Source: Candidatus Parabeggiatoa sp. nov. 2
Lineage (GTDB): Bacteria; Pseudomonadota; Gammaproteobacteria; Beggiatoales; Beggiatoaceae
Direction: 5' to 3'
DNA length: 64,000 bases
NCBI GenBank assembly: GCA_002085445.1
Contig: NBMI01000010.1
Coordinates: 1-64,000 of the forward strand
Shown: in pieces, positions 1 through 9,016 of the stretch
Layout of the letters: every line of letters starts with the position of its first letter
Position numbering within the stretch: the first letter of the stretch is position 1
Notes under the pieces: generated by a model
Seen by the model: the letters and a program-made list of their open reading frames with translations, nothing else
The model's database searches: none
What the model was told of the DNA's origin: nothing
Program-made: the position numbers and the translations under genes

Positions 1-455
1 TTACCCAGTGCGAGCAGTCATTGGCGTAGCGCAAAAGAACCTAAGCACGCATTAACGCTGACGGAAAATCTTAACTTTGACAACATCAAGGAAAATAAGC
101 TAAAGTCCGCTTTGCTAACCACTAGAGGCGGTGCTTTTCGAGATATTGATGACTTAGACGAAGCGGAAACCTGTGCGCGACAAGCCATTAAATACCAACC
201 CAGTAGTCATCACCCTTACACGCTGATGGGCGCTATTTGTTTTGAACGGGGAGAATACGACGAGGGAAATCGCTGGTTTAATAAGGCGATTAAACGCGGT
301 GCTTCACCCAGAGATCAAGATGCTGAAATTAAGCGAGGAATGCTGATGAGGAGAAACGCCGGGAAGTCGTGGAATATCTGCTGGAAAAAGATCCGGTGCG
401 GTATAAGTGGGCGAAGAAATACCTTGTCGATAAACAGCCTCCGTCCAAACTTTAG
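1..455 (+). pseudogene. TPR protein, 3' part, frameshifted
   Basis: The window opens inside a gene in frame 1. Its translation closely matches residues 142 onward of the complete TPR protein at 950-1861, including the EAETCARQAI and HHPYTLMGAICF helices of a tetratricopeptide repeat. Compared with that copy, 7 bases are missing around 337-338, so the frame shifts there. Read in frame 3 from 339, the homologous tail ending in KYLVDK resumes and stops at 455. Without the shift the frame-1 ORF runs to 495 with an unrelated tail. The 5' end lies outside the window. It is a paralogue of the next gene, probably for protein-protein interaction; its function is unknown. Confidence 0.75.
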
Positions 456-495
456 TTTGGACGACTTTATGGGCGAACAGACATGTTCGCCCTAG

Positions 496-949
496 CTTAA
501 CTTAATGGCATTGAGCCCCAACCGGCAGAAAGGGAAGTCAAACCGTGGCAAGTCCTTTCTGGAGACTAATCTTTACCCACAAGTCGGTATGTTATTGAAA
601 ATAAGTCAATTTGTTAGGTTAAGTGTGAGTGGTTAATGAATGACTCACTTTTTAGTTAAGTGATTGTTTTAATATAATAATAAATAGCTTATGTCATGAT
701 TAATGATTAATGATTAATGATTAATGATTAATGATTAATGATTAATTTTGGACACTTGTGGGTAAAGGTAAGCTTTCTGGAGAGGGGATGCAAGGGATGT
801 GTCGTGATTCTCAAACGAGCGAAGCGAGATCATTTTTAACGGTACAAAGTCTACTCCTAAATTGGTACGGATTTTTTTAACGAAAACGAACTGAGATAAA
901 CGTTTGATATGGAAAAAAGTCGGATATTAACTTTTTAAGCAAGCGCAAA
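496..949. other. Intergenic with ATTAATG heptamer array
   Basis: No gene is seen. Around 500-515 lies a short motif, CTTAACTTAATGGCATTGA, that recurs near 4388, 47521 and 52860. At about 697-745 the heptamer ATTAATG (circularly GATTAAT) is repeated about seven times in tandem. The same heptamer occurs inside the miniature elements at 9328-9483 and 28524-28730, which links this stretch to that family. Confidence 0.7.
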
Positions 950-1861
950 ATGGATGAGACGATTGCGCTCGCTGTTGACAAATACGTCGAGATTTTGAAG
1001 TCCGAGGTTGAGTCTGGCGCTCTGTTGTCTAGTGAGGCTGATACTGACGGTGACGGGCAGAAACAGAATGGGGGTGAAAACACTGAGACGGTTACCCCAG
1101 CCCCAGAAGAACAGTTTGCTTCTCTGAAGTCCAAGTATGGTGTTTCGGATTATCCAGATGAGTCACCTTCGAGCCCGTTATATGCTATTTTGCAACAACT
1201 GGAGCAAGGAGAACGACTGGATCCCACCGATATAGCTTGGCTAGATGAGAATCATATTAAAACTCGTTGGGATGAACCGAAACTGTTTTCTGGCAAGATT
1301 TTGAAGGCTTACCACAAAATCGAAGCCACTTTTTATGAACAGGAGTACAAACGTACTGGCAATAAATGGGATTTACCCAGTGCGAGCAGTCATTGGCGTG
1401 GCGCAAAGAAACCGGAACATGCATTAACGCTGACGGCGCATCTGAACTTGGAGGAAATCAAGGAAGATAAGCTCAAGTCAGCTTTGTTAACCACGAGAGG
1501 CGGTGCTTTCCGGGATATTCATGACTTAGACGAAGCTGAACAATGTGCGCGACAAGCCATTGAGCATCAGCCCGATAGTCATCATCCTTACACGCTGATG
1601 GGCGCTATTTGTTATGAGCGTCATGAACGGAGTAAGTATTCTGAGGGTGATGGCTGGTTTAAGGAGGCGATTAAACGCGGCGCTTCTCCCAATGATCATG
1701 ATGCTGAAATTAAGCGAGTGATCAAGAGTGCTGATAAGAAAAAACGTCATGAAGTCGCGGAGCATCTGCTGGGAAAAGATCCTGTGCATTATGAGTGGGC
1801 GAAAGAGTACCTTATCGATAAAGCTTCTCCCAAAGATCAGGATGCTGAAATTAGCGAGTGA
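950..1861 (+). CDS. Tetratricopeptide-repeat protein
   Basis: The 303-residue protein has a charged, low-complexity N-terminal region, a middle region without recognised domain, and a TPR-like helical pair at about residues 183-235 (DEAEQCARQAI, HHPYTLMGAIC, GWFKEAIKRGAS). TPR proteins are scaffolds; no catalytic motif is visible. There is no clear Shine-Dalgarno before the ATG, and the reading frame is open upstream only to a TGA near 905. The stop at 1859-1861 follows loss of one A in a repeat of the AEIKRV segment near 1850. Restoring it would continue the homology through about 1931. The protein is therefore probably shortened by a frameshift, as in the paralogue at the window start. Confidence 0.7.
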   Translation: MDETIALAVDKYVEILKSEVESGALLSSEADTDGDGQKQNGGENTETVTPAPEEQFASLKSKYGVSDYPDESPSSPLYAILQQLEQGERLDPTDIAWLDENHIKTRWDEPKLFSGKILKAYHKIEATFYEQEYKRTGNKWDLPSASSHWRGAKKPEHALTLTAHLNLEEIKEDKLKSALLTTRGGAFRDIHDLDEAEQCARQAIEHQPDSHHPYTLMGAICYERHERSKYSEGDGWFKEAIKRGASPNDHDAEIKRVIKSADKKKRHEVAEHLLGKDPVHYEWAKEYLIDKASPKDQDAEISE

Positions 1862-2173
1862 TCAAGAATGCTGATAATAAAAAACGTCATGAAGTCGCGG
1901 AGTATCATATGGAAAAATATCCGGTGCATTAAGTACTGAAGCATAAAGTTTCTGGTATTTATCGATAAGCCAATATCGAAGGGGCAACCATAAAGGATTG
2001 CCCCTACATGACACGACGGCCCCTTCGGTATGTATTATTAAAGCCAGGGGCAACGCCCCTGGAAATCCGATGTCTTGAAGACATCTGATTTTTGTTTTGA
2101 TTATTTTTTTGCCCATGGCTCATAAACATTATAAAATTTGTTTTTTTTGAAGCCGTTATCGTCATAATTCATT
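1862..2173. other. Frameshifted TPR tail and hairpins
   Basis: Positions 1862-1931 still encode the shifted tail of the preceding TPR gene (KNADNKKRHEVAEYHMEKYPVH then stop, read in the neighbouring frame). Further on is a strong palindrome, CCAGGGGCAACGCCCCTGG, at about 2043-2061, followed by an imperfect ATCCGAT hairpin and a T-rich stretch at 2067-2110 that may act as a terminator. No other gene is seen. Confidence 0.6.
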
Positions 2174-3964
2174 ATGAATAGTTTATTAGCTCCCCTAAAA
2201 GCTTTAAGTTTTCTTGGGCGACAGCCGGTGACGTTGCCGATTGAACCGCGCCCCGCTGCGCCCAATTATCGCGGTTTTCATGTTAATGATTGGGAACTGT
2301 GTATTGGTTGTGGTACGTGCGCCACAATTTGTGATAATCAGGCTATTCGCATGATGGATATTAAGGATTTGCCTAGCGATCCGATAAAGGGCATTAAGCC
2401 ACGCCGCCCGGCGATGGATTATGGGCGTTGTTGCTGGTGTGCCTTGTGTGTCGATGTTTGTCCTACCGGTTCGTTGGCTTTGTCACGCGAATATGTGCAT
2501 GTCAGCCTTGATTTGAATACGTTTTTTATTTTACCTGATGAAAAGGGTATGCACGGCTTTGGTTTTCCTAAAGGTTGGGCAAAGTCTAGCGATTCTGATT
2601 TGCTTGATTTGAAGCGGCAGGGTATGTCTGAGTTGAAGGCTGAGGCGCGGCAAGATTCGTTTGTTGAAATTGTCCAAGGCTTTGATGATCAGACGGCCTT
2701 GTTGGAAGCGTCGCGTTGCATTCAGTGTGGGATGTGCCATGATGCGTGTCCGACTAATATGCATGCGCCCGAATATATTCGGGCCATTTGGGCCGGCGAT
2801 ATGGAGGAGGCGGTGCGTCAGATTTATCGGACGAATCCGTTGGCTAATGTGTGTGGGCGCGTTTGTACGCATCGTTGTGAAGCGGCCTGTTCGATTGGGC
2901 GGCGCGGTGAGCCGGTTAGTATTCGTTGGTTAAAACGGTATGCGATGGATAAGGTTTCCCATGAGCGTATTAAGCAAATGGCTAAAGAAGGCCTGACAAG
3001 CACTGCTACTGGTAAAAAGGTGGCGATTGTTGGTTCGGGGCCGGCCGGCCTGACGGTGGCCTACGATTTGGCGCGTCAAGGCCATGCTGTGACGGTTTTT
3101 GAGGCTTTGGATAAAGCGGGCGGTATGATGCGTTATGGTATTCCGGAATATCGTCTGCCTTATGATAAGTTGGATGAGGATATTGATGTGATTCAGTCAA
3201 TGGGGGTTGAGATTCGTTGCAATACTCGTGTCGATATCGATATGACGATGGCGGATTTGGAAAAGGATTTTGATGCCACGTTGGTTGCTATTGGATCACA
3301 TGGAGGGCGCTCAACGCGAGTGCCTGGCGCTGATCATCCGCAAGTTTATTCGGCTATTGATTTGTTGCGGCGGATTACTTTAAATGAGGCGATTGATGTC
3401 CGTCAGAAAATTGCGGTCATTGGCGGTGGTAATGTCGCGTTTGATATTGCTCGTAGCCTTGCTCGTTTGCAGCGTAATAAGTTTGGTGAAGTGAATATGG
3501 TGGTGGTTGTTTTGGAGGCGCGTGAGAGTATGCTTGCCGATGAGAGCGAAGTGAGAGAGGCGGATGATGAAGGTATACAGTTGTTTACTAGCCGAGGGCC
3601 GCGTCGTTGTGTTGTGAAAAAGGGAACTTTGACGGGCTTGGAAACTGTGCGTTGTATTTCTATCTTTGATGAACAGGGCCGTTTTCATCCTATGTATGAT
3701 GACGGTGATGTGATGTTCCATGAGGCGGATATGGTTGTAGAGGCGATTGGGCAAGCGCCGCAATTAGAATTCCTCGGTGATGTTCTGACGGAGCGGTTGG
3801 AATGGGATAAGCGAGGCCGTCCAGTTATTGATGCTGAAGGCCGTACTTCAGAAGCGTGGCTTTGGGCGGCCGGGGATGTGGTAGAAGGCCCTGATGTGAT
3901 TCATGCTATCGCAGCTGGGCATCGTGTGGCGAGTAGTATTCATCAAGAGATCACACCGGCCTAA
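2174..3964 (+). CDS. Ferredoxin-GltD-like NAD(P)-linked oxidoreductase
   Basis: This is a 596-residue cytoplasmic iron-sulfur flavoprotein. Residues 40-105 form a NuoI-like double 4Fe-4S ferredoxin domain (C43, C46, C49, C53 and C86/C87, C89, C92, C96). Residues 165-260 form the GltD-type N-terminal cluster domain (RCIQCGMCHDACP, then CGRVCTHRCEAAC). An FAD Rossmann motif VGSGPAG sits at about 286-292, and a second dinucleotide motif, VIGGGNVAFD, at about 416. The family passes electrons between NAD(P)H and ferredoxin or other carriers. The N-terminal ferredoxin suggests a partner other than GltB, and no gltB lies nearby. DsrL-like enzymes of sulfur oxidisers share this core but carry their extra cluster domain elsewhere. 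The exact substrate cannot be told. Confidence 0.88.
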   Translation: MNSLLAPLKALSFLGRQPVTLPIEPRPAAPNYRGFHVNDWELCIGCGTCATICDNQAIRMMDIKDLPSDPIKGIKPRRPAMDYGRCCWCALCVDVCPTGSLALSREYVHVSLDLNTFFILPDEKGMHGFGFPKGWAKSSDSDLLDLKRQGMSELKAEARQDSFVEIVQGFDDQTALLEASRCIQCGMCHDACPTNMHAPEYIRAIWAGDMEEAVRQIYRTNPLANVCGRVCTHRCEAACSIGRRGEPVSIRWLKRYAMDKVSHERIKQMAKEGLTSTATGKKVAIVGSGPAGLTVAYDLARQGHAVTVFEALDKAGGMMRYGIPEYRLPYDKLDEDIDVIQSMGVEIRCNTRVDIDMTMADLEKDFDATLVAIGSHGGRSTRVPGADHPQVYSAIDLLRRITLNEAIDVRQKIAVIGGGNVAFDIARSLARLQRNKFGEVNMVVVVLEARESMLADESEVREADDEGIQLFTSRGPRRCVVKKGTLTGLETVRCISIFDEQGRFHPMYDDGDVMFHEADMVVEAIGQAPQLEFLGDVLTERLEWDKRGRPVIDAEGRTSEAWLWAAGDVVEGPDVIHAIAAGHRVASSIHQEITPA

Positions 3965-4500
3965 TTATTCTTCGAGCCGGGGTTTCTGTTTTTTAGCTGG
4001 CTTTTAGTTTACCCCGAAGGGGTAATGCGAATATCTCGCGATCAAATGAAAAATGAAGAATGAACAAAGATGTCATTTCGTTTCGATTTCGACGAGAGGA
4101 TAAATATTGAGAAAGCTTGAGAAAGCTTGAGAAATATTGAGAAATATTGAGAAACCTTGAGAAACCTTATAAAATAAGTTTCAATCAAGACGTTTTTGCT
4201 CAAAAAACCTTTCTTCTAGGTTGCAAATCCAAAACCACGCTGGCTTCTAGCAAAAGAGTGCTATCCCTAATCCGTTGTACTAAGGGCGGTGGTATGAAAT
4301 TTGAGGGCCATAAAATACTTTGGATGCTTTCAAATTAGGTTATGGCCCTCTGTCGCGCTGTTATACTTTTTGTAGGTGTTTTGTTGCTTAACTTAATGGC
4401 ATTGAGGTTCCACCAGTGGCTCTTCACATTCAAACAACGTGGCGTGTTGATAAGCTATCAACTTTCATCCGTTATAATCAGGAATTTCTCTAAACGCGGC
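3965..4500. other. Intergenic with decamer array
   Basis: I see no convincing gene; short open frames here lack ribosome sites and conserved content. A six-unit decamer array lies at 4109-4168 (listed separately). The rest has GGGCCATAAAA-type and CTTAACTTAATGGCATTGA repeat pieces that recur elsewhere. Confidence 0.6.
4109..4168. repeat. Six tandem 10-bp units in matched pairs
   Basis: Six contiguous decamers start with GAGAA. Two are GAGAAAGCTT, two GAGAAATATT and two GAGAAACCTT, in that order. The period of 10 is close to one helical turn. Nothing else in the window shows the same unit. Confidence 0.9.
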
Positions 4501-5295
4501 TTAAACTGCCACCGTTGCTTTGATATGTGGGTGGGCTTGATAGTCAATTATTTCAAAGTCTTCATGTTGATACTCGAAGATAGAAGCCGGTTTGCGTTTG
4601 ATAACCAACTTTGGTAGCGGATAGGGTGTTCTTGTCAATTGCAGTCGTGTTTGTTCTAAATGATTTAGGTAGAGATGAACATCGCCGCCTGTCCAAACAA
4701 AATCTCCTACGGCTAAATCAGTTTGTTGCGCTACCAGATGTGTTAATAACGCGTAACTGGCGATATTGAAAGGAAGGCCGATAAAACAATCGGCGCTGCG
4801 TTGATATAGTTGGCAGGAGAGTTTGTCCGCTGCCACATAAAATTGAAATAGGATATGACAGGGTGGCAAAGCCATTTTATCAATGTCTGCAACATTCCAC
4901 GCTGAGACAAGATGTCGCCGCGAATTGGGATTGTTTTTGAGTTGCGCGATAAGGTGGCTTATCTGATCAATGGGTTGCCCGTTTGGTGTCGGCCAACTTC
5001 GCCATTGATAACCGTAGATAGGCCCCAATTCGCCATTTTCATCGGCCCACGCATCCCAAATATGTACTTTATTGTCAAGAAGATATTTGGTGTTGGTTTG
5101 GCCTTTGAGAAACCATAACAGTTCGTAAAAGATACTGCGAACATGTAGCTTTTTGGTTGTCAGCAACGGGAAACCGTGGGACAAGTCAAAGCGTAATTGC
5201 CGCCCAAAAACGGACAAGGTGCCCGTTCCAGTCCTGTCGTCTTTTTGGATACCTTGATCCAGTATGTCTTGCATTAAGTCTAAATATTGTTTCAT
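4501..5295 (-). CDS. thyA: Thymidylate synthase
   Basis: The 264-residue protein has the full length of bacterial ThyA, which methylates dUMP to dTMP using methylene-tetrahydrofolate. The N-terminus has the [11 protein letters not shown] motif. The catalytic cysteine lies in [12 protein letters not shown], and the C-terminus ends normally ([10 protein letters not shown]). The ATG at 5295 is the usual family start. No Shine-Dalgarno is visible because the dispersed 31-bp repeat family begins at once upstream. The gene diverges from the nuclease gene at 5534, so any promoter must sit inside or overlap that repeat block. Confidence 0.98.
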   Translation of the reverse strand: MKQYLDLMQDILDQGIQKDDRTGTGTLSVFGRQLRFDLSHGFPLLTTKKLHVRSIFYELLWFLKGQTNTKYLLDNKVHIWDAWADENGELGPIYGYQWRSWPTPNGQPIDQISHLIAQLKNNPNSRRHLVSAWNVADIDKMALPPCHILFQFYVAADKLSCQLYQRSADCFIGLPFNIASYALLTHLVAQQTDLAVGDFVWTGGDVHLYLNHLEQTRLQLTRTPYPLPKLVIKRKPASIFEYQHEDFEIIDYQAHPHIKATVAV

Positions 5296-5527
5296 TCTGA
5301 GTACAACTAAGTCTCTGAGTAGTACAACTAATTACGCGGATAAACGAATTAACAAACCTCTGAGTACAACTAAGTCTCTGAGGAGTACAACTAATTACGC
5401 GGATAAACGAATTTGCCTCTGAGTATAACTAAGCCTCTGAGTACAACGAATTGCGCGGATAAACGAATTAACAAACCATTGAGTGCAGTACAATGCGGAT
5501 AAACGAGTTAACCACTGACTACAAACA
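5296..5527. repeat. Cluster of GAGTACAAC...GATAAACGAATT repeats
   Basis: Almost the whole divergent intergenic region consists of about six full or partial copies of the 31-bp dispersed unit (GAGTACAACGAATT, then ACGCGG, then ATAAACGAATT). They are separated by short CCTCTGA or AACAAACCTCTGA linkers. The array touches the start codon of thyA on one side. On the other it runs into the start region of the nuclease gene, whose first codons (ATAAACGAA) resemble the unit end. Confidence 0.93.
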
Positions 5528-5533
5528 GTGACT

Positions 5534-6214
5534 ATGATAAACGAAATGAAGAAAATATTCACGTCTTTAGCTTTGTGTGCGTTTATCTCAATAAGTTATG
5601 CAGATGAAGTTCCTACCTTGACGGTTGATGATGAGGGTCATTTCGTCTTAACAATCCCTTATCTTGAATTTGAAACGGTAAAAGGGAAACAGGCTTTTAG
5701 GGCAAAACTCTATTCGTCTACGGTGACGATGTTTGAGGTTGATTTTGAGTCCGTTCAATCAGTCGTTCTTCAGGAGAATGATTCTGGTGATGAGCTTCCA
5801 ACTGCTTTTGTCGAATGCGAAGTGGTAAGCATTTATGATGGCGATACGATGACTTTGCTGTGTTCTGAAAACTCGGAAAAAACGAAAGTGCGTTTGTATT
5901 GCATCGATACACCAGAAATGGATCAGATAGCTTGGGGCACGGAAGCACGCGATCATTTGCGTTCTCTCACCGGAAAAACGGTGAAGTTGGTCGAAATTGA
6001 TGAGGACATTTATGGGCGGACGGTGGGAGAAGTGTATAGTAATAATATTAACTTAAATCTTGCCCAAGTCAAAGCGGGAAAAGCGGCCGTTTATGATGCT
6101 TTTTGTGAGAAGCCAGATTATAAAGCGGCCGAACAAGAAGCAAAAGAGGCCCAATTGGGAATTTGGGCAGAACCCGGCCTTCATCAAACGCCTTGGGAGT
6201 GGCGTAAACAGTAA
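5534..6214 (+). CDS. Secreted thermonuclease-like protein
   Basis: The protein has an N-terminal signal peptide (KKIFTSLALCAFISISYA, cleavage likely before DE), then about 65 residues without recognised domain, then a staphylococcal-nuclease fold from about residue 95. SNase landmarks are VVSIYDGDTMTL, VRLYCIDTPE (arginine and acidic residues of the active site), WGTEARDHL and DIYGRTVGEV. The family cleaves DNA and RNA with calcium. The protein is probably exported and could serve nucleic-acid scavenging. Three in-frame starts exist, GTG 5528, ATG 5534 and ATG 5546. The last gives the most classical signal peptide. The start lies at the edge of a repeat array, so the true start is uncertain. 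Confidence 0.88.
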   Translation: MINEMKKIFTSLALCAFISISYADEVPTLTVDDEGHFVLTIPYLEFETVKGKQAFRAKLYSSTVTMFEVDFESVQSVVLQENDSGDELPTAFVECEVVSIYDGDTMTLLCSENSEKTKVRLYCIDTPEMDQIAWGTEARDHLRSLTGKTVKLVEIDEDIYGRTVGEVYSNNINLNLAQVKAGKAAVYDAFCEKPDYKAAEQEAKEAQLGIWAEPGLHQTPWEWRKQ

Positions 6215-7311
6215 AGGGAGGCTTGATGCTGAAAAACACTGCCCTTGCCCTCTTGCAACATGTAGGGTGGGCAAGGTGTTTTTTCTTGCCCACCATGCCG
6301 ACTTCTCATTCATGTCAGCCAATTCTTGCTAATCAAAGCGAGTGTTTAAATTCAATCACTTATCGGTACTTATTGTGATCTGTTTCAGCCTCACCCTGGC
6401 CCTCAAGAGACAAGGATTTTTTGAACTGGGAAAAGAAATCCTTTTGAAAAATCGGATTTCTAACAAGGCTAACTGATCATTGATAACTGAGTACAACGAA
6501 TTACGCGGATAAACGAATTAACAAACCTCTGAGTACAACGAATTGCGTGGATAAACGAATGAGCCATGGAGTGAATGAGCTTTAGCTTTGGACGGCTTTC
6601 ATTGAGGGCCATTATTCCAAATTGATTGAACGCTTCCCAACAACTGATAACTGATAACTGATAACTGATAACTGATAGCTGATAACTGATAACTGATAAC
6701 TGATAACTGAGTACAACGAATTGCGCGGATAAACGAATTGGCCTCTGAGTACAACGAATTGCGTGGATAAACGAATTTGCCGGCCTCTGAGTACAACGAA
6801 TTGCGCGGATAAACGAATGAGCCATGGAGTGAATGAGCTTTAGCTTTGGACGGCTTTCATTGAGGGCCATTATTCCAAATTGATTGAACGCCTCCCAACA
6901 ACTGATAACTGACAACTGAGTACAACTAATTACGCGGATAAACGAATTAGCCTCTGAGTACAACGAATTGCGCGGATAAACGACTGAGCCATGGAGTGAA
7001 TGAGCTTTAGCTTTGGACGGCTTTCATTGAAGGCCATTATTCCAAATTGATTGAGCGCTTTCCATCAACTGATAACTGATAACTGAGTACAACGAATTTT
7101 GTTCCCAAACGAATACGAGGACTCCAACGTTTTAGCTTTGGACAAGGCCGCCTTAATAGGATCGTCCTGTGTGTTCTCCCCGTGTGTTCTCCCTGTGTGT
7201 TTGCCCTACACCTGCGTGTTCGCCCTACATGTTCTTCCCTTAAAACGCTTTTCCTCTTTCATCCATTATAACGAGCAAAATTCAAACGCAAAAAGTATAT
7301 AGTAAACTACT
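6215..7311. repeat. Mixed repeat block
   Basis: I see no real gene. The block holds a perfect 10-bp-stem hairpin GGTGGGCAAG/CTTGCCCACC at about 6265-6294, and a copy of the ~105-bp TTCATTCATGTCAG family at about 6305-6410. It also has about eight 31-bp units and three copies of a ~95-bp unit starting GAGCCATGGAGTGAATGAGC (about 6560, 6818 and 6985), each ending in tandem ACTGATA runs. A fourth such copy lies near 16012. Open frames in this area are translations of the repeats. Confidence 0.85.
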
Positions 7312-7593
7312 ATGTCAAATACATTACCCAATCCTGTTCAACAAAAAAATATTGAGCGTTTCAGAAATAAAATACCTTCAAATGCGAAGGAAAATATTGG
7401 AATATACATTCTTCCTAATGGCAGTGTCGCAGTGCAAGCGACATCACCGGGTAAAGTACCGGGTTCAAAAGCCGTTTATGAAAAGCAGATTGATGTCAAT
7501 GGTAAAACGATTCAGTATACGAAAACCACGTATGATCCACAGGATGAGATTGTCCACGTTAAAGACAAAATCAATATTAGAACATATCCTTAG
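7312..7593 (+). CDS. Orphan C-terminal toxin-domain-like protein
   Basis: A 93-residue protein whose second half (VQATSPGKVPGSKAVYEK, YTKTTYDPQDEIVHVKDK) resembles the extreme C-terminal domains of polymorphic toxins of the RHS/CDI type. This is recognised by pattern only. It has no secretion signal and no long upstream toxin body, so it is either a displaced toxin cassette or a stand-alone relative. The next gene begins 12 bp downstream and looks like an immunity partner. The start lacks a good Shine-Dalgarno. Function is inferred from similarity and gene order. Confidence 0.55.
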   Translation: MSNTLPNPVQQKNIERFRNKIPSNAKENIGIYILPNGSVAVQATSPGKVPGSKAVYEKQIDVNGKTIQYTKTTYDPQDEIVHVKDKINIRTYP

Positions 7594-7605
7594 ACTGAGG
7601 TGAAC

Positions 7606-8052
7606 ATGATGAACAGCAGAAAGCAGGTATTGCACACATTAGTTACTTTTGAAAAGCCCCTAGAACTGATTGCCAAAGAATTAAGCCGGTTTGAATGGGA
7701 TTATGAGGGTGAACCTGTTATCATAGAACCCATTCATGTTGTCAGTGTTCTTAATCGCTTTTTGTCTGGTGATTTTAATGCTAAACAGGTTGAAGATTGG
7801 GCAAATCTGATCGAGTGTCGAGAAGATTTGGATTATAACGAATCCAACCAAGAACAAATGGAGCAAGTGATTTATGAACTTGCCAATCCAGAATTGGAAG
7901 GGAGATTAACGATTGAACGATGTAATGGGATTTTTTTTGTTTTATCGCTTCCACACAAGAGTAATCAGGATTACACAAAAAAACTGGGTTTAGTCCTAGA
8001 AGAGATACTTAGTCACTACAGAATGAGTGGTGTTTTAGTCAATCCATCATAA
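7606..8052 (+). CDS. Putative immunity protein
   Basis: The product has about 148 residues and is acidic and cytoplasmic. The pattern FLSGDFNAKQVEDWANLIE followed by REDLDYN and ELANPELEG is typical of a widespread family often found beside toxin domains. I cannot name the Pfam entry with certainty. A GAGG Shine-Dalgarno sits 5 bases before the ATG at 7606, so this start is preferred over the GTG at 7600. It lies 12 bp behind the toxin-like gene, in the toxin-immunity order, and is presumably co-transcribed. The role in neutralising the neighbour is inference. Confidence 0.6.
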   Translation: MMNSRKQVLHTLVTFEKPLELIAKELSRFEWDYEGEPVIIEPIHVVSVLNRFLSGDFNAKQVEDWANLIECREDLDYNESNQEQMEQVIYELANPELEGRLTIERCNGIFFVLSLPHKSNQDYTKKLGLVLEEILSHYRMSGVLVNPS

Positions 8053-8453
8053 AGTTGGTTGATCCTCCCAAGGCTTTGTCTCGAAATACTGCTTACCCTG
8101 AGATATCTGTGTCACAAATCACGTCTGCAAGTCGATAACGGATGAACGCTGGGCTACATGGTTTGTTTGCTTATGTGCTTATGAAGGGATTGATTGGATT
8201 GAAAATCCTATTGAAGGAACAAATCGGATTTCTTGAGACGTAGGGTGGGTAGAACTATGCTACACTCACCACTTCTCATTCATGTCAGACAATTCTTGCC
8301 AATCAAGGCGAGTGTTTAAAATCAATCACTTATCGGTAGTTTGTCGTGTTTGTAGTAGGCGATTTATCGCCTTAACGAGATTAAGTCGCTGAAGCGACTA
8401 CTACAAACTTATACTACAAACTTATACTACAAACTTATACTACAAACTTATAA
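8053..8453. other. Repeat-filled intergenic region
   Basis: No gene. It contains a partial ~105-bp TTCATTCATGTCAG repeat (about 8273-8345), a GTAGTAGGCGATTTATCGCC hairpin (about 8351-8371; related units at 36672-36770) and tandem CTACAAACTTATA 13-mers (about 8400-8452). Confidence 0.7.
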
Positions 8454-8591
8454 GTTCATCACATCAATCACAGAAATGTGGAGCTATTGGTTGAAGGCGT
8501 AGAAGGGCAGCAAGAGACAGTAAGAACCGGTTGGCTTGTACATAAGGAAGCGAAAGAAGCACATTTAGTAACACTATATGTTCTGAAATAA
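8454..8591 (+). pseudogene. 3' remnant of a DUF6883-like gene
   Basis: The frame starting after the TAA at 8451 encodes a short C-terminal piece (VELLVEGVEGQQETVRTGW, then LVTLYVLK and stop). It resembles the end of DUF6883 proteins, which commonly precede a DUF4926 gene, and a DUF4926 gene follows here. No start codon or N-terminal two thirds is present. The last ~43 bp are directly duplicated just downstream (to about 8634). Functionally dead; the assignment is by pattern and gene order. Confidence 0.5.
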
Positions 8592-8647
8592 AAGCGAAAG
8601 AAGCACATTTAGTAACACTATATGTTCTGAAATAAGAGGTCAATAAA

Positions 8648-9016
8648 ATGCCAGAGATAGGTGATATAGTTGAAATGACAGTCGATATGCCAGAACGAAA
8701 TTTACGTGTTGGCGCGAAAGGCACAATTGTTCATTGTCACAGTAACAATGCTTACGAAGTTGAGTTTACCAATGAAGAGGGAGAAACGCTTGATTTTATG
8801 CCCCTGAGCCCAGAACAATTTATCGTTGTTTGGCGGGTTGAAACCCAAGAATGGGTAACCGTTGCAGAACAAGCCGCTGCAATCGTCAAGAATTTACCTG
8901 ACAACACGGCAAAGGAAGTCTTAGATTTTGCTCGTTTTTTTATCGGTAAAACATCATTTAGCAAACTAGACGCTGAAGATACCGAAGCAGCTTCTTTTGG
9001 AAAAACTCTGGGATGA
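8648..9016 (+). CDS. DUF4926/DUF2281-like small protein
   Basis: A 122-residue protein in two parts. Residues 1-62 (GDIVEMTVDMPE, GAKGTIVH, YEVEF, FMPLSPEQF) fit the DUF4926 beta-barrel. Residues 72-105 (AEQAAAIVKNLPDNTAKEVLDFARF) fit a DUF2281-like helix seen in antitoxin-like proteins. A GAGG site is correctly spaced before the ATG. The fusion suggests a small regulatory or antitoxin-like role, which is inference. The end at GKTLG appears abrupt, and degraded sequence follows, so the tail may be truncated. The DUF6883 remnant just upstream indicates that a two-gene module has decayed. Confidence 0.6.
   Translation: MPEIGDIVEMTVDMPERNLRVGAKGTIVHCHSNNAYEVEFTNEEGETLDFMPLSPEQFIVVWRVETQEWVTVAEQAAAIVKNLPDNTAKEVLDFARFFIGKTSFSKLDAEDTEAASFGKTLG

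Noticed and set aside
4147-4617. Two small open frames beside thyA
   Set aside because: No ribosome site, low-complexity content, and the second overlaps thyA on the other strand.
6469-6963. Open frame of about 164 codons on the reverse strand
   Set aside because: It is a translation of the 31-bp units and of ACTGATA runs; the peptide repeats (RNSLYSE-like) exactly follow the DNA repeats, and there is no ribosome site.
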